A DNA stretch of 64,000 nt from an uncultured Prevotella sp. (GCA_937922435.1 CAKZVT010000040.1:62001-126000); one strand, 5' to 3'. Positions 25,721-34,912 are shown, counted from the first letter of the stretch. Translations and numbers: made by a program. Notes: a model not told the origin generated them from the letters alone.

Positions 25721-27046
25721 ATGAGATATTACAGCACTAACAAACAGGCACAACCGGCATCACTTGACGAAGCCATAATCAGGGGGCTCGCGCCCGACCG
25801 CGGCCTGTACATGCCGGAGAGAATAGAGAGCCTGCCTGCGGATTTCTTCAAGGACATAGAGCATAAGACATTCCAGGAAATATCCTATGAAGTGGCAAAA
25901 GCCTTTTTCGGAGAAGACATCGAGGCCGACAAACTGGAAGCAATAGTATATGACACGCTGTCGTTCGACTGCCCTGTAGTCAATGTTGGCGGAAACATCT
26001 GGTCTCTTGAATTGTTCCACGGCCCCACACTTGCATTCAAGGATGTAGGCGCACGCTTCATGGCGCGTATGCTTGCATACTTCATAAGCAAGGGCAAGCT
26101 TACAGGCAGGCAGGGAAACGAAACTGTCAACGTGCTCGTAGCTACCAGTGGCGACACCGGCTCAGCCGTTGCCAACGGATTCCTCGGCGTGGACGGCATA
26201 CATGTATACGTGCTATATCCTAAAGGCAAGGTAAGTAAAATCCAGGAATGCCAGTTTACCACACTCGGACAAAACATCACCGCACTTGAAGTTGACGGCA
26301 CATTCGACGACTGCCAGGCTCTTGTCAAAGACGCTTTTGCCGACAAGGAATTAAACAAAATGCTGCGTCTCACGTCGGCAAACTCCATAAACGTGGCGCG
26401 CTTCCTGCCGCAAGCATTCTATTATTTCAACGCATACGCAAGGATGAAAGAACGCGGACTTGCCGACAACCTTGTGTTCTGCGTGCCAAGCGGCAACTTC
26501 GGCAACATCACGGCTGGCCTCTTCGCAAAGCGCATGGGGCTGCCTATAAAGCGTTTCATTGCCGCCAACAACGCCAACGACGTGTTCCATGAATACCTGC
26601 ATACGGGCAAATACGCTCCACGTCCAAGCATCCAGACAATCGCCAACGCCATGGACGTAGGCGCACCAAGCAACTTCGCACGCATACTTGACCTTTACAA
26701 CTGCTCGCACGACGAAATATCAGCCGACATCAGCGGAGCCGCATACTCTGACGAGCAAATACGCGAAGCCATGGCCAAATGTTACCAAAACAACAGTTAC
26801 ACGCTCGACCCTCACGGAGCATGCGGTTGGCGTGCATTGACCGAGAACTTAATGCCCGGCGAAACGGGAATATTCCTCGAAACGGCTCATCCTGCAAAAT
26901 TCAAGGACACTGTGGAACAAGCCGTCGGTTCATCAGTTGCCATTCCGCCGCGCCTTGCAGCCTTTATGCAGGGTAAGAAGCAGTCTGTTCCAATGACAAA
27001 AGCCTTTGCCGACTTCAAACAGTTCCTGACAGAAGACATGGAATAA
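25721..27046 (+). CDS. thrC: Threonine synthase
   Basis: ThrC converts O-phosphohomoserine to threonine with PLP. The 441-residue protein starts MRYYSTNKQ, typical of this class. PLP lysine lies in HGPTLAFKDVGARFMAR (about 105-121). The phosphate-binding loop is VATSGDTGSAVANGFLG. FCVPSGNFGNITAGLFAKRMGLP and the C-terminal ETAHPAKF complete the signature. It is the last gene of the thr operon; a hairpin terminator follows at 27211-27247. Confidence 0.97.
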   Translation: MRYYSTNKQAQPASLDEAIIRGLAPDRGLYMPERIESLPADFFKDIEHKTFQEISYEVAKAFFGEDIEADKLEAIVYDTLSFDCPVVNVGGNIWSLELFHGPTLAFKDVGARFMARMLAYFISKGKLTGRQGNETVNVLVATSGDTGSAVANGFLGVDGIHVYVLYPKGKVSKIQECQFTTLGQNITALEVDGTFDDCQALVKDAFADKELNKMLRLTSANSINVARFLPQAFYYFNAYARMKERGLADNLVFCVPSGNFGNITAGLFAKRMGLPIKRFIAANNANDVFHEYLHTGKYAPRPSIQTIANAMDVGAPSNFARILDLYNCSHDEISADISGAAYSDEQIREAMAKCYQNNSYTLDPHGACGWRALTENLMPGETGIFLETAHPAKFKDTVEQAVGSSVAIPPRLAAFMQGKKQSVPMTKAFADFKQFLTEDME

Positions 27047-27104
27047 GGCTCTACGAACTATTGAAAAGAACAAACACGAATAGCACTAAAAATGTCCCGT
27101 CATG

Positions 27105-27195
27105 CAATACATGACCTTTTAGCTTGCAAAAGACCATCTTTTGCGCTACAATATGTGGCCTTTTACAAGACAAAAGGCCACATATTGCAAAACAG
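27105..27195. repeat. 22-bp-period tandem repeat array, 4 units (site 3)
   Basis: Unit anchors are at 27107, 27129, 27151 and 27173, exactly 22 bp apart. Units 3 and 4 are perfect reverse complements (ATATGTGGCCTTTT and AAAAGGCCACATAT), although this sequence differs from the usual GACGG core. The change is therefore matched in both arms. It lies between converging thrC and menE. Confidence 0.8.
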
Positions 27196-27210
27196 GGAAA
27201 AACGGCGCAT

Positions 27211-27247
27211 AATAAAGGGGAATGCAAAGTCTGCATCCCCCTTTATT
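27211..27247. terminator. Bidirectional terminator between thrC and menE
   Basis: A 16-bp stem with one mismatch (27211-27226 with 27232-27247) has a 5-nt loop. AT-rich ends give a T-run in either direction. It lies 6 bp from the menE stop. Confidence 0.75.
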
Positions 27248-27252
27248 CTTAA

Positions 27253-28257
27253 TCAGCACGTACAATCGCTGCCATGTGCCGCGTTTGCAATTTTCTGCGC
27301 TTCGGCGCGTGCCGGTTTGCCAGTTTCTGTTATCGGGATTTGACTTACAGATATATAATCCTTTGGCCGCCAATACTTAGGCAACACGCGCAAACAAACT
27401 TCTTTTACAGTGCCAATCATTGCGTCCGTGCCCTCAAACAACATCACGACAGCCTCACCCAATTGGCTGTCAGCCCGTTTTGTTATGACAAATGGCATTG
27501 GTACATGCTGGCGGAGCATGTCTTCAACATCCTCCATCCTTATCTTTATGCCGCCGCTGCATATCACGTTGTCTTTGCGTCCGAGTATGCGGAAGCGGCG
27601 CCCGTCGGCGTGCAGTTCGGCAATGTCGTTTGTATGAAGGACTGACTGACATACCGCCGGAGCGTCTATCACAAGGCAACCGTCATCGCCAAGGCTTACG
27701 CTTACACCTTCAAACGGAGTGTACCAGCAGTCAGCCCCACTGCCGCTGATACGTCGCATTGCTATATGCGACAGCGTTTCGGTCATGCCGTAAGTGCTCC
27801 ACACGGCATTGGGGAAATCATGCAATTCAGCTTCAAGAGCTTGGTCTACAGCACCTCCACCGATAATCAGGTGCTTAACGGCCTTGAGCAAGTTGCGCTC
27901 GCGCTCCGTCCGCAAGCTGTTATATACCTGCATCGGCACCATTGCGGCAAATGTCGGCGGCGTGTCAATGCCTGCAAGCGGATGGCCTGAAGGCTTTACG
28001 CTGACAAGCTGCAAATCCTTTACAATGGAACGCACTACAACCATTTTCCCAGCTATATAGTCAAGAGGCATACATAGCAGAGCCGTATCGCCGGGCTTCA
28101 AGCCGAGAAAGTCGCATGTAAGCCGTGCACTGGCTTCCATCCGGCGTTTTTCCACACGCATGGCTTTGGGTTTTCCTGTCGAACCACTTGTGTGTACGAG
28201 GACTGTATCAGACTGATTGTTCCACTCGTCAAGGAACTCTTGTAAATCCATAAACAA
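27253..28257 (-). CDS. menE: o-Succinylbenzoate-CoA ligase
   Basis: MenE activates o-succinylbenzoate to its CoA thioester in menaquinone synthesis. The 334-residue AMP-forming enzyme shows the P-loop VLVHTSGSTGKPKAMRV, the adenine motif STYGMTET, ILGRKDNVICSGGIKI and the C-terminal catalytic Lys in ITETGKPARAEA. It is shorter than the roughly 480-residue E. coli enzyme, as usual for Bacteroidota. It starts at 28257, or at 28251 (MDLQEFL). It is last in the men operon, after an inverted repeat at 28269-28344. Confidence 0.92.
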   Translation of the reverse strand: MFMDLQEFLDEWNNQSDTVLVHTSGSTGKPKAMRVEKRRMEASARLTCDFLGLKPGDTALLCMPLDYIAGKMVVVRSIVKDLQLVSVKPSGHPLAGIDTPPTFAAMVPMQVYNSLRTERERNLLKAVKHLIIGGGAVDQALEAELHDFPNAVWSTYGMTETLSHIAMRRISGSGADCWYTPFEGVSVSLGDDGCLVIDAPAVCQSVLHTNDIAELHADGRRFRILGRKDNVICSGGIKIRMEDVEDMLRQHVPMPFVITKRADSQLGEAVVMLFEGTDAMIGTVKEVCLRVLPKYWRPKDYISVSQIPITETGKPARAEAQKIANAAHGSDCTC

Positions 28258-28268
28258 ACATTAGTTAT

Positions 28269-28344
28269 AATGAAAAATGAATAATGAATAATGAAAAACA
28301 GATGACTTACTGTCAAGTAACATTTAAATTATTCATTTTTCATT
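28269..28344. repeat. AT-rich inverted repeat between menC and menE
   Basis: A perfect 17-bp pair (28269-28285 with 28328-28344) is built from GAAAAATGAATAAT-type motifs around a 42-nt loop. TGAAAA/AATGAA-type simple motifs recur at 60962-61038. It may attenuate menE transcription. Confidence 0.6.
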
Positions 28345-28353
28345 ATTCACTTT

Positions 28354-29385
28354 TCACTTAATATAATAGAGCCTGTCACCGCGTATCTCTATCGGCATGT
28401 CGATATTGTCGGTAAACAATTGTCCCGTACCAAGTCCTTGGGACATGGTTATATTCGGGCCATACACTTGTGCGGCAAGTTGGGCAATGGCATTCAGTCC
28501 TATGTTGCTTTCAAGCGCGCTGGTTATCCAAGTCCTGACATTGTTTTCATCAGCCGCCTCAATCCATTTCCTTACGCCATACATGCCACCATGCAACGAC
28601 GGTTTCAGTATAATGTATGCAGGCCGTATCACATTGAGCATGTATTTCATCATTGACAAGTCGGTTACTCCGATAAGTTCCTCGTCAAGGGCGATGGGCA
28701 ACGGTGACTCCCGACACAGCTCTGCCATGTAGCTCCATTGGTGTGGCTTTATCGGTTGTTCTATTGAATGTACGGAGTATTGTGACAGTAGTTCAAGTTT
28801 GTACAAAGCGTCTTCATGCGTAAATCCACCGTTTGCATCAAAGCGTAATTCTATTTCAGAAGGAGAAAAGCGACTACGTATGCGCTTTACCAAGTCAAGT
28901 TCATGGTCAAAATCAATTGCACCGACTTTCAGTTTTACGCAATGGAAACCCTGCTCGATTTTCTCTTCCATCCGTCCAAGCATCTCCTCATAGCTGCCCA
29001 TCCATACAAGACCGTTTATCGGTATGCCCTCTTCCCCACGGCTGAACGGTGTGTCGAAAAATGCAGTTGTGTCCGCATTGAAATGCGCCAAAGCCGTTTC
29101 CAATCCGAAAAGCATTGAAGGATAATCCCTCATTTTCTCATAATCAACCGCTCCTTCGCGTTCAAAAACGTCGCAAAAGGCGCGCAACTTGTCTGCATAA
29201 TCAAGACAGTAATCACAGCTCAAGTCAGGCAACGGAGCGCACTCACCTATTCCTTTACGTCCTGGAGCGTCGGGCGAAGTAAGTTCCAGCAGCCACGACT
29301 GCCTTTCGGTATATACTCCGCGCGACGTTCCTGCCGGTTGTTTGAAGTGGAACGTCCGCGGAGTTATTTTGATATTGTATTTCAT
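28354..29385 (-). CDS. menC: o-Succinylbenzoate synthase
   Basis: MenC dehydrates SHCHC to o-succinylbenzoate. It is an enolase-superfamily enzyme: the catalytic KxK is CVKLKVG, metal ligands lie in LRFDANGGF (Asp), SIEQPI (Glu) and ALDEEL (Asp), and the second catalytic Lys is in IILKPSLHGG. From the chosen start (MKYNIKITPR) it has 343 residues, the normal size. The frame stays open to 29553, but that extension overlaps menB by about 150 bp and has no family likeness. The gene lies 19 bp after menB. Confidence 0.93.
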   Translation of the reverse strand: MKYNIKITPRTFHFKQPAGTSRGVYTERQSWLLELTSPDAPGRKGIGECAPLPDLSCDYCLDYADKLRAFCDVFEREGAVDYEKMRDYPSMLFGLETALAHFNADTTAFFDTPFSRGEEGIPINGLVWMGSYEEMLGRMEEKIEQGFHCVKLKVGAIDFDHELDLVKRIRSRFSPSEIELRFDANGGFTHEDALYKLELLSQYSVHSIEQPIKPHQWSYMAELCRESPLPIALDEELIGVTDLSMMKYMLNVIRPAYIILKPSLHGGMYGVRKWIEAADENNVRTWITSALESNIGLNAIAQLAAQVYGPNITMSQGLGTGQLFTDNIDMPIEIRGDRLYYIK

Positions 29386-29404
29386 TGGAATAAAGTCTAT
29401 TGCG

Positions 29405-30235
29405 TCAAGGCAGCTTAGGATATTTCTTGAAGTCGGGCTTACGCTTTTCCAGGAAAGCCTTGCCGCCTTCTTGCGCCTCGTCCAAGAAGTAATAAAGCAT
29501 CGTGGCATCGCCGGCAAGTTCTTGTATTCCGGCCTGTCCGTCAAGCTCGGCATTAAGTCCGGCCTTTATCATCCGCAACGCCAACGGACTACGTTCCATC
29601 ATGGTTTGCGCCCATTCTACACAAGTATCTTCCAATTTGTCGAACGGCACAACACAGTTTACAAGTCCCATCTGTTCTGCTTCACGAGCAGAATACTGCC
29701 GGCACATAAACCAGATTTCGCGTGCTTTCTTCTGTCCTACTATGCGTGCAAGGTAAGAAGCACCGAAGCCTGCGTCAAAAGAACCGACTTTAGGGCCGGT
29801 CTGACCGAATATTGCATTCTCACTTGCTATTGTCAGGTCGCATACAACATGTAACACATGACCTCCGCCTATGGCATATCCGTTGACCATTGCTATTACA
29901 GGTTTAGGCAAAGAACGAATCTGCTTTTGAACATCAAGGACGTTGAGGCGTGGCACACCGTCCTCGCCTACATATCCGCCACGCCCCTTCACGTGCATGT
30001 CGCCACCGGAGCAAAACGCCTTGTCGCCAGCTCCAGTCAGTATCACAACGCCTATGCGCTGGGCCTCACGGCAATATGCGAACGCCTGGCTCATCTCCCA
30101 TGTTGTTCTTGGTGTAAATGCGTTACGGTAACGTGGGCGGTTGATTGTAATCTTGGCTATGCCGTCAAACTCCTCAAACAAGATTTCCTTAAAATCAAAA
30201 CCTTCAATGGTTTTCCAAATTCTATTTTCCTTCAT
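29405..30235 (-). CDS. menB: 1,4-dihydroxy-2-naphthoyl-CoA synthase
   Basis: MenB closes the second ring of the naphthoquinone by a Dieckmann-type condensation of o-succinylbenzoyl-CoA. It is a 276-residue crotonase-fold protein. The oxyanion-hole segments are AFCSGGDMHVKGRGGY and MVNGYAIGGGHVLHVVCD. GQTGPKVGSFDAGFG and a C-terminal KKYPKLP tail match MenB rather than generic enoyl-CoA hydratases. Its start overlaps the menD stop by 14 bp. Confidence 0.96.
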   Translation of the reverse strand: MKENRIWKTIEGFDFKEILFEEFDGIAKITINRPRYRNAFTPRTTWEMSQAFAYCREAQRIGVVILTGAGDKAFCSGGDMHVKGRGGYVGEDGVPRLNVLDVQKQIRSLPKPVIAMVNGYAIGGGHVLHVVCDLTIASENAIFGQTGPKVGSFDAGFGASYLARIVGQKKAREIWFMCRQYSAREAEQMGLVNCVVPFDKLEDTCVEWAQTMMERSPLALRMIKAGLNAELDGQAGIQELAGDATMLYYFLDEAQEGGKAFLEKRKPDFKKYPKLP

Positions 30236-31907
30236 TTCTAATGTATTTCATAAAATCACTTATCGCACGCTTGTCGTCCTCTGCATCAGTAAATACCTCC
30301 AACAACATTGGCCGTTTTGGCGAAGCTGTCATAAGCGTTGCCAATCCCCAACGCAGCTCTTCCATATTTTTTGCGGAAAGATAACCAATGTCGTTTTGCG
30401 CGCATATTCCTTTGGCATCAGTATCGTGATGCGCAGTAACCAACCCGTCGAATGCTGCACTTTCACGCAATCCGCCAAGGCTATAGAATATTCCGCCACA
30501 GCTGTTGTTTAGCAATATCATGCGCAGATTGCCGCACAGATTTGTATTCCATAATGCGTTCTGGTCATAAAAAAAGCTCAAATCACCTATTACGCAGAAC
30601 ACAACCGACTGTCTGTCGGCAACTGAAAATCCGGCAGCTGTCGACAGACTGCCTTCTATTCCGTTAACTCCACGATTGCACCAAACATGATGCGAAGCGT
30701 ATATGCAGGCCAGCCTTATTGCATTGCTGTTGGCAAAATGCACATTCCACGTATAATCCATGTCGCAAAGGGAAAGCTCAAATTCCCTTACGGCAGCCAT
30801 CTGCGAATATCGCGGCTCATAACTCCATGCGCACTTGCAAACTTCATCAATAAGTTTGTTCCATCTATTCACATAATCATTTCCTTGCCGCAAGTTCACA
30901 GACGAAGATTCTTCCAAATAAGACGAAAGAGACATTAATGCTTCTGTTGGAGAACCTTTGACTACCCCTGTCTGGCACATGAACGTATCATGGATATCTC
31001 CGTCTTCACACACAGCCCATGCCTCGGCTATGTCTGCATTCCTTATAAACTGCTTCACCCTTTTACTGACAATGGTATCGCCGACATAAAGCAAAAAATC
31101 CGGCGAATAATCAGCTGCATCGCCAATACTTGCAAGTGCAAAATCAGCCAATCGCTGCGTTCCACTTGACAACGGTTCTGACAGAACAACTACATGTTTC
31201 CCAATACGATTCAACGCATCTTCAACCCTGTCATTTTCACGGTTCACCTGACCGACAACAAGCATTGGACGCTTGGCCGCTGACATTCGTGACAGCACAC
31301 ATTGCTTAAAAGCATCCGTATCAAGTACAGCCCTAACGCAGTTGACCTTGGGAATAACAGGAAGTTCGGGAACGCTAAACTCAAACAAAGGCTCACTTAT
31401 TGACACATTGATATGAACAGACATGCGCCCGTCTGTAGTAACGGCCGTCAACGCCTCATTGACAAGACGCTTGCAATGCCAACGCTCAATATCATCATGA
31501 GGTTCTGGCAGGTTGACACTTTTGCTTACAAAGCAGCCAAAAGCGCCAGGTTGATGCAAGGTTTGTCCGTCAAGTTGTCCAATCCAAGCCGACGGACGGT
31601 CTGCGGAAATAACTATGAGACCGTGATGTTGATAAGTAGCTTCGGCCACTGCCGGAGAAAGGTTGAGCAAAGCTGTGCCAGATGTAACACATACGGCAAC
31701 AGGAGCATCGTCTGCCAACGACATGCCCAAAGCATAAAAGCCCGCACTACGCTCATCGGTAACAGGATAGCACTCTATGCTACCGCATTCATTAAGATTG
31801 TGAACAATAGGAGCATTCCTTGACCCTGGGCATACAACAGCACGCCTTACACCATGCTCTATGAGCAATGACGTCAATATGTTTACATTCTCTTTATTGA
31901 CAAACAT
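30222..31907 (-). CDS. menD: SEPHCHC synthase (2-succinyl-6-hydroxy-2,4-cyclohexadiene carboxylate pathway)
   Basis: MenD is a thiamine-diphosphate enzyme joining isochorismate and 2-oxoglutarate. The 561-residue protein has the N-terminal Pyr domain with VVCPGSRNAPI (about 20-30). The catalytic-Glu region is YPVTDERSAGFYALGM, and the ThDP/metal motif is VFCVIGDLSFFYDQNALWNTNL. It overlaps menF upstream by 25 bp and menB downstream by 14 bp, indicating tight translational coupling. Confidence 0.95.
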   Translation of the reverse strand: MFVNKENVNILTSLLIEHGVRRAVVCPGSRNAPIVHNLNECGSIECYPVTDERSAGFYALGMSLADDAPVAVCVTSGTALLNLSPAVAEATYQHHGLIVISADRPSAWIGQLDGQTLHQPGAFGCFVSKSVNLPEPHDDIERWHCKRLVNEALTAVTTDGRMSVHINVSISEPLFEFSVPELPVIPKVNCVRAVLDTDAFKQCVLSRMSAAKRPMLVVGQVNRENDRVEDALNRIGKHVVVLSEPLSSGTQRLADFALASIGDAADYSPDFLLYVGDTIVSKRVKQFIRNADIAEAWAVCEDGDIHDTFMCQTGVVKGSPTEALMSLSSYLEESSSVNLRQGNDYVNRWNKLIDEVCKCAWSYEPRYSQMAAVREFELSLCDMDYTWNVHFANSNAIRLACIYASHHVWCNRGVNGIEGSLSTAAGFSVADRQSVVFCVIGDLSFFYDQNALWNTNLCGNLRMILLNNSCGGIFYSLGGLRESAAFDGLVTAHHDTDAKGICAQNDIGYLSAKNMEELRWGLATLMTASPKRPMLLEVFTDAEDDKRAISDFMKYIRNEGK

Positions 31908-32971
31908 CTTCTCATTGTATCCATTTTGGCTTCTGTCTCAAGCCATTCGTCATAAACTTCACTGTCGGCAAGCAAGCCTCCGCCTGCATAAAGCCTGCAC
32001 TTGCAACCGTCAATCTGCATGCATCTCAATGTTACATAAAGATGTGTACCTTCTTCCTTATTCATATTTAGCGGACCTGCAAAACCGCTATAATACATAC
32101 GGTCGTATGCTTCGTTTTCACAAATGAATTTGTATGTGTCAGCTTTCGGTATGCCACATACTGCCGGCGTTGGATGCAGTTTGTTGACAAGTTTACCTAT
32201 GTCTGCGGCATCCATATCGAAGTAAAAATCGCTGCGCAGATGTTTTACAAATCCAGCTCTCGCTGTGTAAGGGCCTATTTCATTGACTGCATGAGAGGAA
32301 CAATCACGCAAACAGTCTTTTATATAAGTCGAAACATATTCCTGTTCGCGTATGTTCTTCACGCTCCATTCATGCACGTCACCAGCATTCTTCCTTTCAG
32401 CCAATTGCACATCCGAGTCATTGCACTCGTTGATACGCATCGTTCCGGCAAGAGCCATGGTGTGCCACGCTCCTTCATTGCTTTCCAACAATATTTCGGG
32501 AGTTGCCATAAGCCATGTCCCACATTGCGGCATTGACACCAAAGCGATAAACATACGAGGGTAAAGGACGCAAGCACGCATGAAAAGCTTTTCACAATCA
32601 AGAGGCAAAACAGATTCTTCTTCTGAATAGCGCGACAGCACAATCTTAGAGAACTCACCCTTATTCAGTTTCTCGTGGAAACGTAAAAACACTTTTTCGT
32701 ACCTGTGACGCTCACCGTCAATGTCACGCCGGTGAAAAGGACTTGCATCAAAGTCTATAAGGCAGTTGACTGCACGCCGTTCCACAATATCGGGATTAAG
32801 CAGCAAGAAAGGATGCCCTGCGGCATGACGGAACGGGGCGAACACAAAGCCAGACTTGCCTTCAAGCCCTTCGCATGAAGACAAAATAAGCGGTTCGCCG
32901 CTTGTCTGTACCAACAATGTGTATTCGCTTGCATAAGGATACCTGTATAAGGCAAACGCACCATTCATCAC
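31883..32971 (-). CDS. menF: Isochorismate synthase
   Basis: MenF isomerises chorismate to isochorismate, the committed step to menaquinone. The 362-residue protein carries the chorismate-utilising signature: KIVLSRYSEE (about 108-117), the ATPEILLE block, ALAGTMR with the conserved Gly-Thr, LHPTPAVCGIPK and YSGFAGPLN, ending with RLYAGGGLLADS. It is the first men gene of the operon; regulation is probably from the promoter at about 34,880. Confidence 0.94.
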   Translation of the reverse strand: MMNGAFALYRYPYASEYTLLVQTSGEPLILSSCEGLEGKSGFVFAPFRHAAGHPFLLLNPDIVERRAVNCLIDFDASPFHRRDIDGERHRYEKVFLRFHEKLNKGEFSKIVLSRYSEEESVLPLDCEKLFMRACVLYPRMFIALVSMPQCGTWLMATPEILLESNEGAWHTMALAGTMRINECNDSDVQLAERKNAGDVHEWSVKNIREQEYVSTYIKDCLRDCSSHAVNEIGPYTARAGFVKHLRSDFYFDMDAADIGKLVNKLHPTPAVCGIPKADTYKFICENEAYDRMYYSGFAGPLNMNKEEGTHLYVTLRCMQIDGCKCRLYAGGGLLADSEVYDEWLETEAKMDTMRRCLSIKRM

Positions 32972-32996
32972 CTGCTCGTTTTTATATCAATGATAC

Positions 32997-33149
32997 TTAT
33001 TTGAAATACCAAAAATACAAGGCGGCAAGGGCTGCGATTATCACTGCGAAGAACAGCGACTTCATCAAACAGCCGGCTACTTTCTTCAATACCACTATCG
33101 CCACAATTGCGGCTATGATGCAAAAAACATAAAAAGCAAAATTTCCCAT
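32997..33149 (-). CDS. Small two-helix membrane protein in the rluA-men operon
   Basis: This 50-residue protein (MGNFAFYVF start) has two hydrophobic helices (about 4-23 and 28-47) separated by KKVAG. It lies 19 bp after the pseudouridine synthase and 25 bp before menF. An upstream in-frame ATG at 33212 would overlap the synthase gene and add a charged, unrelated N terminus, so I reject it. Function is unknown. The position suggests a conserved small membrane protein co-expressed with menaquinone synthesis. Confidence 0.65.
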   Translation of the reverse strand: MGNFAFYVFCIIAAIVAIVVLKKVAGCLMKSLFFAVIIAALAALYFWYFK

Positions 33150-33168
33150 TGATACAACTATCTTGTCC

Positions 33169-34068
33169 TTATTTGAACAGACTTCTGAACGCAGGCGGTA
33201 TAGGCGTCTCAAACTCCATGCGTTCTCCTGTCACAGGATGGTAAAAACACAGCATATAAGCGTGCAAGCACAGACGGTGGAGGGGGGCGTCACCGTTTCC
33301 GTACTTCATGTCGCCACATACAGGATGCCCCATGTCGGCCGAATGTACTCGTATTTGGTTCTTACGTCCAGTTTCCAAACGATATTCCACAAGACTGTGT
33401 TCAGTTGTACGTGCGAGCGTATGAAAATGTGTCACAGCATACTTGCCTCCGTTGTCAACAGGCGACGAATATGTAATATACGCTTTGTTGTCCTTAAGCC
33501 AATTGGCTATTGTTCCGCCTTCGTCCTCCATTTCACCGCTCACTACGGCCACGTAACGGCGGTCATAGACGATGTCATGCCAATTGTGTTCCAAAATCTG
33601 TTCCGTTTCCATATCCTTGGCATAGACCATCAGGCCACTTGTGTCGCGGTCAAGCCTATGTACCACATGGGCGGTACAACGCTGGCGGCTTTTATGAAAA
33701 TAATCATCAAGCACAGCCTTAACATTAAGCGAGCTATGCCCGGCAGCCATTGAAAGTATGCCCACATTCTTTTCTACCACGACAAGGAACTTGTCCTCGT
33801 ACACCAGCCTGACATAACGGCTCTTAAGCTGCAAGTCTTCACGCTTACGCTTGCTTACAGCTACCTTCATGCCCGGCTGCAACGGAAAGTCAAACTGTGT
33901 GACGAACTTTCCGTCAACTTTTATTCCCCGCCCACGCAGCGTCGCCTTTATTTTTGTGCGGCTCTCGTTCTTGACGTTTGCCAGCAAGAACTCAAGCAAT
34001 GGCTTTTCTTCTGTTACGGTAAGATACAAATAATCTGCAGGTTGTTTCCGGTTATCCCTATTCAACAT
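33169..34068 (-). CDS. RluA-family rRNA/tRNA pseudouridine synthase
   Basis: This 299-residue protein has an N-terminal S4-like RNA-binding domain (about 25-75, ATLRGRGIKVDGKFVTQFDFPLQPG). The RluA catalytic domain has its catalytic Asp in HVVHRLDRDTSGLMVYAK (about 133-150). Later motifs are LVEYRLETGRKNQIRVH and MGHPVCGDMKYG. It isomerises uridines in rRNA or tRNA; the target position cannot be read from sequence. It follows the cupin gene by 9 bp. Confidence 0.92.
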   Translation of the reverse strand: MLNRDNRKQPADYLYLTVTEEKPLLEFLLANVKNESRTKIKATLRGRGIKVDGKFVTQFDFPLQPGMKVAVSKRKREDLQLKSRYVRLVYEDKFLVVVEKNVGILSMAAGHSSLNVKAVLDDYFHKSRQRCTAHVVHRLDRDTSGLMVYAKDMETEQILEHNWHDIVYDRRYVAVVSGEMEDEGGTIANWLKDNKAYITYSSPVDNGGKYAVTHFHTLARTTEHSLVEYRLETGRKNQIRVHSADMGHPVCGDMKYGNGDAPLHRLCLHAYMLCFYHPVTGERMEFETPIPPAFRSLFK

Positions 34069-34077
34069 GATATATCT

Positions 34078-34425
34078 TTACAAATCCGATTGAACATGAT
34101 GTTCTGGCACAATAGCCAAATAGCGTAAATCTGCATCCGTATTATTTTCCATATAATGCGAATGTCCTTCAGGACAGTAATGCACCTGGCCTTCTGTCAC
34201 TGTTTCCACTTTTCCGTCGTAATGGAATGTCGCAGTTCCGCTGACGATGTAAACAATCTCGCAATTGCCTTCATGCCTGTGCAGTCCGCTTGACGCTCCC
34301 GGGCGCAGGCAACTCATCATTATCTTACACTTGCCGTCTACATAATTCCGCGTAAGCAATTGGCCGTGACCGCCCTTGAAGCCTATTATACTGTCTTCTT
34401 TTATTTCGTCAAAATCTATCACCAT
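34078..34425 (-). CDS. Single-domain cupin protein
   Basis: This 115-residue cupin has both conserved motifs: GLHRHEGNCEIVYIVSGTATF (metal-binding His residues) and VHYCPEGHSHYMEN. Such proteins bind a divalent metal and can be isomerases, dioxygenases or sensors. No specific ligand can be assigned. It lies 11 bp after the DUF1232 gene and 9 bp before the rluA-type gene in one operon. Confidence 0.85.
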   Translation of the reverse strand: MVIDFDEIKEDSIIGFKGGHGQLLTRNYVDGKCKIMMSCLRPGASSGLHRHEGNCEIVYIVSGTATFHYDGKVETVTEGQVHYCPEGHSHYMENNTDADLRYLAIVPEHHVQSDL

Positions 34426-34436
34426 AACCAGTCCCG

Positions 34437-34832
34437 TTATTCTTTATCCTTGTCAAACAATGTATTGATTTCGGCTATTTCGTCCTCGTCAAACCATTTG
34501 CCGAGCTTCGACTTGGCCTTATCCTTAATTTCATCAGAGACATTGCCCCACACCTTATTCAACACATATACCAGCACCGCCAGGTCGTCACCAAGTCCGG
34601 CAATGGGAATAGCATCGGGTATAACGTCTAAGGGACTTATAAGATAGCCCAACGCGCCAATGATTATAGCCTTGTCTTTGACGGAAATCTTGTCGCTCTG
34701 CAACGTATAATAAAGAATCAAAGCCGCATATACCAACTTGGCTCCTGCCCTTTTTGCTATTCTTGATATTTTTTCAACAAAATCACCAGCAGTGAATTTA
34801 TTTGAATACGACATGAAATCAGGTAAGTTCAT
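34437..34832 (-). CDS. DUF1232 (YkvA-like) membrane protein
   Basis: This 131-residue protein contains the DUF1232 signature KAIIIGALGYLISPLDVIPDAIPIAGLGDDLAVLVYVL (about 60-98 of the trimmed protein), a hydrophobic hairpin with a conserved SPxDxxPD turn. A lysine-rich tail follows. I chose the start MNLPDFMSYS at 34832. The in-frame ATG at 34877 lies within the promoter (-7 box 34875-34882), so it cannot be used from that promoter. Function of the family is unknown. It heads the operon that ends with menE. Confidence 0.85.
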   Translation of the reverse strand: MNLPDFMSYSNKFTAGDFVEKISRIAKRAGAKLVYAALILYYTLQSDKISVKDKAIIIGALGYLISPLDVIPDAIPIAGLGDDLAVLVYVLNKVWGNVSDEIKDKAKSKLGKWFDEDEIAEINTLFDKDKE

Positions 34833-34874
34833 ATCAATACATTTTTTAGACCGTACAAATTCATTTATTTGGCA

Positions 34875-34906
34875 CAAAAGTAATAATTATTTTCATTTCC
34901 TCCAAA
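34875..34906 (-). promoter_or_regulatory. Promoter of the DUF1232-cupin-rluA-men operon
   Basis: On the minus strand, TACTTTTG (34875-34882) is an exact -7 box. TTTG (34903-34906), 20 bp upstream, is the -33 box. It is back-to-back with the promoter for the gene at 34959. Confidence 0.8.
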
Positions 34907-34912
34907 ATTTAT

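Noticed and set aside
27092..27373. Small ORFs reading LACKRPSFALQ-like peptides
   Set aside because: They are translations of the 22-bp repeat array (22 codons per three units) and not genes. Similar false ORFs occur at 1598-1786, 35178-35589, 44004-44339 and 53369-53627.
29386..29553. N-terminal extension of menC to 29553
   Set aside because: It overlaps menB and shows no MenC likeness; the normal start is at 29385.
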